The notes beneath the pieces are model-generated. The model made no database searches. It had not been told where the DNA came from and worked only from the letters and a program-made list of their open reading frames with translations. Both the position numbers and the translations under genes were made by a program. From assembly GCA_036260105.1 (NCBI GenBank), contig DATAAN010000149.1:1-5856 (forward strand): 5,856 bases of DNA. Reading direction: 5' to 3'. The DNA is from JAJCYE01 sp036260105 (lineage in GTDB: Bacteria; Actinomycetota; CADDZG01; JAHWKV01). Numbering within the stretch: the stretch's first letter is position 1; the number at the start of each line of letters is the position of its first letter. Of the stretch, positions 4,901 through 5,856 are shown one piece after another.

Positions 4901-5856
4901 CCTCAACGTCAGCAGAGCTGAGGCAACTAGTCTGGCTCACGAGGGCGCGACGATCCAAGCGAATGTTTCGACTGCTAGACGAGCGGAGGCCGGGGAAGTC
5001 GACGTGCGGGACACATCGGCGGCTTCGCCAAGCGTCGATGTTTCACGTGAAACATCTGCAGGCGGTGGTGAAGGGATGGAAGAAGAACGCGAGGACCAGG
5101 CTGTGGAGGACGAAGCTGCCATTGCCGTTCGTGAGGCAGTAACACGGGCAGCAGCGGAAGCCGGTGTCGATGTTTCACGTGAAACAAATGAGTTGGCGGG
5201 CGAAGCTCCCATCGATGAGTTGGGCCTGGAGCCAAGTATCGACACAGAGGCCGCAGCCAGGAACGCCCGGGTCACCTTCCGCATCCATCGGGGTTCGGTG
5301 AACGGGATTCGCCGTGTGCTGGCCGTCGCCAACCAGAAGGGCGGAGTCGGTAAGTCCACGACGGCGGTGAACATCGGTGCCTACCTCGCGCTGGCCGGAG
5401 CGCGTGTCCTGGTAGTCGACCTCGATCCGCAAGGCAACGCATCGACGGGCCTCGGTCTGGACCATCGCGATATCGAACCGTCGATCTACGACGTGCTCAC
5501 CGGAGAAGCGGCTCCTGCGGCGGCGATTCGCGCTACCGCGGTTGCGAACCTCCATGTCCTGCCGAGCACGATCGATCTGGCCGGTGCCGAGGTCGAGTTG
5601 GTGAGTGCGATGTCCAGGGAGACTCGCCTCCGCCGGGCCCTTCAATCTATCGATCATCAGTACGACACGATCCTCATCGACTGCCCGCCGTCTCTCGGAT
5701 TGCTCACTGTGAATGCCCTGGCGGCGGCGGATGAACTACTGATCCCGATCCAGTGCGAGTACTACGCCCTTGAAGGACTCGGTCAGCTCCTCCGCAACGT
5801 GGAGCTTGTCCGGGCCAATCTCAATCCAGAGCTTCGTATCGGCGGGATCGTGCTGA
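1932..5856 (+). CDS. parA: ParA/Soj chromosome-partitioning ATPase with giant disordered N-terminal extension, 3' end cut off
   Basis: ParA is a dimerising ATPase that binds the nucleoid non-specifically and moves ParB-parS complexes during origin segregation. The core begins near 5313 (RVLAVANQKGGVGKSTTAVN). It has the deviant Walker A KGGVGKST (5337-5360), Walker A' VVDLDPQGN (5412-5438), DLAGAEVELVSAMSRE, Walker B TILIDCPPS (5667-5693) and IPIQCEYYALEGLGQL, and is truncated at the window end in IGGIVL. The same frame has no stop from 1917 to 5856. From the ATC at 1932, about 1,128 residues precede the core. They are rich in Pro, Gly, Ala, Ser, Thr, Glu and Asp, with no Cys and only three Lys (codons at 2073, 3390 and 3885). 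Near the N-terminus is GGFLSRLLAALGLRRRRR (1980-2033); a hexapeptide array lies at 3687-3998, an acidic helix-like stretch at 5076-5160, and two in-frame parS copies read VSRET. The start is unsettled: 1932 has the best ribosome-binding site, while ATGs at 2319, 4782 or 5076 would give shorter forms. Chromosomal ParA is usually 250-350 residues. ParB is expected next. ParA identity is certain; full translation of the extension is an inference. Confidence 0.93.
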   Translation, partial: MSRRPDEAPQVQEERTGGFLSRLLAALGLRRRRRTEGHAGEGVREQGKSVRSASPPAGTAGRAGIAEASPAGERSGRDAAPGSAQDGETSTVDQSREWPFRDTAPRQDPAESRLDPIWGADPPDAVRWHMDMTPDQEPATSRSPTRQAEPPRDPAAEQSPPPSPSGSSATPLGTDGSVSTGPTAEAPSSAEQQEDAVDQAVGTSLQAGASAGAVAAPTDRGETVPDAAASVGLQPQQESIEAAGGQQVEHARAEQRGDRSGDDWGAGAAGSAISPPDQRDVATQIAGRSAVPGDGGEHAPPGQLRGGESVPSGRYGQRTARPTAANGTTIEPPGGDPAAAAASTSGVGEAAPQAAESSATASVAGVPYGAQTDVGWFSTEISTTQYTGSLSEQLSAERPSDEPDMLSGREGSAAGSAPHGGIGLRPASDEHRSPELIESGMVHVDPDPEVGPPLRAAGWTEPPGAHVESEPSDRFRATDRATAAPPKPSPVGESTSSTGLGSGGTAGSGPTGATDAPLTPGTPGSIPDQGRDSPGPVDDQRGIAAASGANTSRTTEAGTDGTATGMTAPVRTEVPIGDETSADGGTPAGTATPPGAGTPLGTGSPPRTGSPPRTGSPPRTGSPPETATPQGTQASTETQASAGTEALAGADKPAGTQTEVPTGTELPPRTQVFRRTEAPARTGTPGDITGSVQAEGPGENEAPAGTEAPSALRGNDGGLDGTDPGLPADDTLAAASADSFLSSAVPSNEQTAAADDSSDQAPGSQELSPGGPEPASESTTPEPVSGSDATGNPREPSGDQVPWNEPALPMAWPPGIQPTDNAQGPGPSDGDSPDSELPPQPDPTSPRLLARSSQNQEAGEAWESASPPTPREPIGEFAGVGEPSEPSPEPRPPVPSPAVAGTAGDEPARGHATLPTEEEDAAASVVISGRPDIDSSGPGDVTNPPGTSEEMETTAIPPVPIVDLTADQPEGAHGSLESPQASGQSASPPNLNVSRAEATSLAHEGATIQANVSTARRAEAGEVDVRDTSAASPSVDVSRETSAGGGEGMEEEREDQAVEDEAAIAVREAVTRAAAEAGVDVSRETNELAGEAPIDELGLEPSIDTEAAARNARVTFRIHRGSVNGIRRVLAVANQKGGVGKSTTAVNIGAYLALAGARVLVVDLDPQGNASTGLGLDHRDIEPSIYDVLTGEAAPAAAIRATAVANLHVLPSTIDLAGAEVELVSAMSRETRLRRALQSIDHQYDTILIDCPPSLGLLTVNALAAADELLIPIQCEYYALEGLGQLLRNVELVRANLNPELRIGGIVL
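3687..3998 (+). repeat. Degenerate 18-bp / hexapeptide tandem array within parA extension
   Basis: Hexapeptides of the general form x-P-x-x-T-x follow one another, for example TPAGTA, TPPGAG, TPLGTG, SPPRTG, TPQGTQ, KPAGTQ, VPTGTE, LPPRTQ and APARTG. Twelve units run in exact 18-bp phase from 3687 to 3902. Six extra bases follow, then five more units at 3909-3998. One isolated unit, APAGTE, recurs at 4035-4052. The unit keeps the reading frame, so copy number can change without breaking parA. The third codon position is unusually AT-rich here (cca, ggt, act, gct) compared with the ParA core. Confidence 0.85.
3741..3803 (+). repeat. Perfect 18-bp minisatellite, 3.5 copies
   Basis: The unit TCGCCCCCAAGGACTGGG is repeated identically three times (3741-3758, 3759-3776, 3777-3794), followed by the first nine bases of a fourth copy that then diverges (GAG replaces AGG). 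It encodes SPPRTG repeats. Exact identity at silent positions points to recent expansion by slippage or unequal crossing-over. Confidence 0.93.
5039..5054. promoter_or_regulatory. parS: parS centromere site, perfect match, inside parA
   Basis: TGTTTCACGTGAAACA is an exact 16-bp palindromic match to the parS consensus bound by ParB. It lies within the parA reading frame and is translated as part of DVSRETS (codons from 5037). The flanking bases GTCGA at 5034-5038 are shared with the second internal copy. Confidence 0.97.
5171..5186. promoter_or_regulatory. parS: parS centromere site, perfect match, inside parA
   Basis: This is a second exact TGTTTCACGTGAAACA, 132 bp (44 codons) after the previous site and about 150 bp before the Walker A codons. 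It is in the same frame phase and encodes DVSRETN (codons from 5169). The 21 bases 5166-5186 are identical to 5034-5054, which suggests duplication of a small segment. Confidence 0.97.

Overview
This GC-rich window reads as the origin-proximal chromosome-partition cluster of an actinobacterium (Actinomycetota). All recognised genes are on the + strand in the order khpB/jag - rsmG - parA, the arrangement known from mycobacteria and relatives, where parB follows. The protein sequences also look actinobacterial: the KhpB core, the RsmG N-terminal region and the ParA core resemble their mycobacterial counterparts as I remember them. The genus cannot be fixed from this sequence; a deep-branching class such as Acidimicrobiia is possible but is only a guess.

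Layout. Positions 1-948 encode a KhpB/Jag RNA-binding protein (KH plus R3H) with a long disordered N-terminus that is still open at the left edge. At 949-964, directly after its stop codon, lies a parS centromere site with one mismatch to the consensus. rsmG (965-1669, 16S rRNA G527 N7-methyltransferase) probably starts at the TTG touching that parS. A gap of about 260 bp (1670-1931) has no convincing gene and ends in a strong Shine-Dalgarno sequence. From 1917 to the right edge (5856) one reading frame stays open without a single stop. Its last ~540 bases encode an unmistakable ParA/Soj ATPase core (Walker A, A' and B), cut off by the window end. The ~3.4 kb before that core encode a very long low-complexity segment with no cysteine and almost no lysine. 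It has a short hydrophobic/penta-arginine motif at its distal end and an 18-bp/hexapeptide repeat array in the middle. Two perfect parS sites lie just upstream of the ATPase core and are read in frame as VSRET.

How it fits together. ParA, ParB (expected downstream) and the three parS sites would form the ParABS system that segregates the replication origin. KhpB and RsmG are RNA-directed housekeeping proteins that usually sit beside it. The exceptional element is the ParA N-terminal extension of roughly 1,100 residues, whereas chromosomal ParA proteins are normally about 250-350 residues in total. If it is translated as one polypeptide, it would be a ParA on a giant disordered tether, possibly with its own docking motif at the tip. 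That is the main candidate for something undescribed here.
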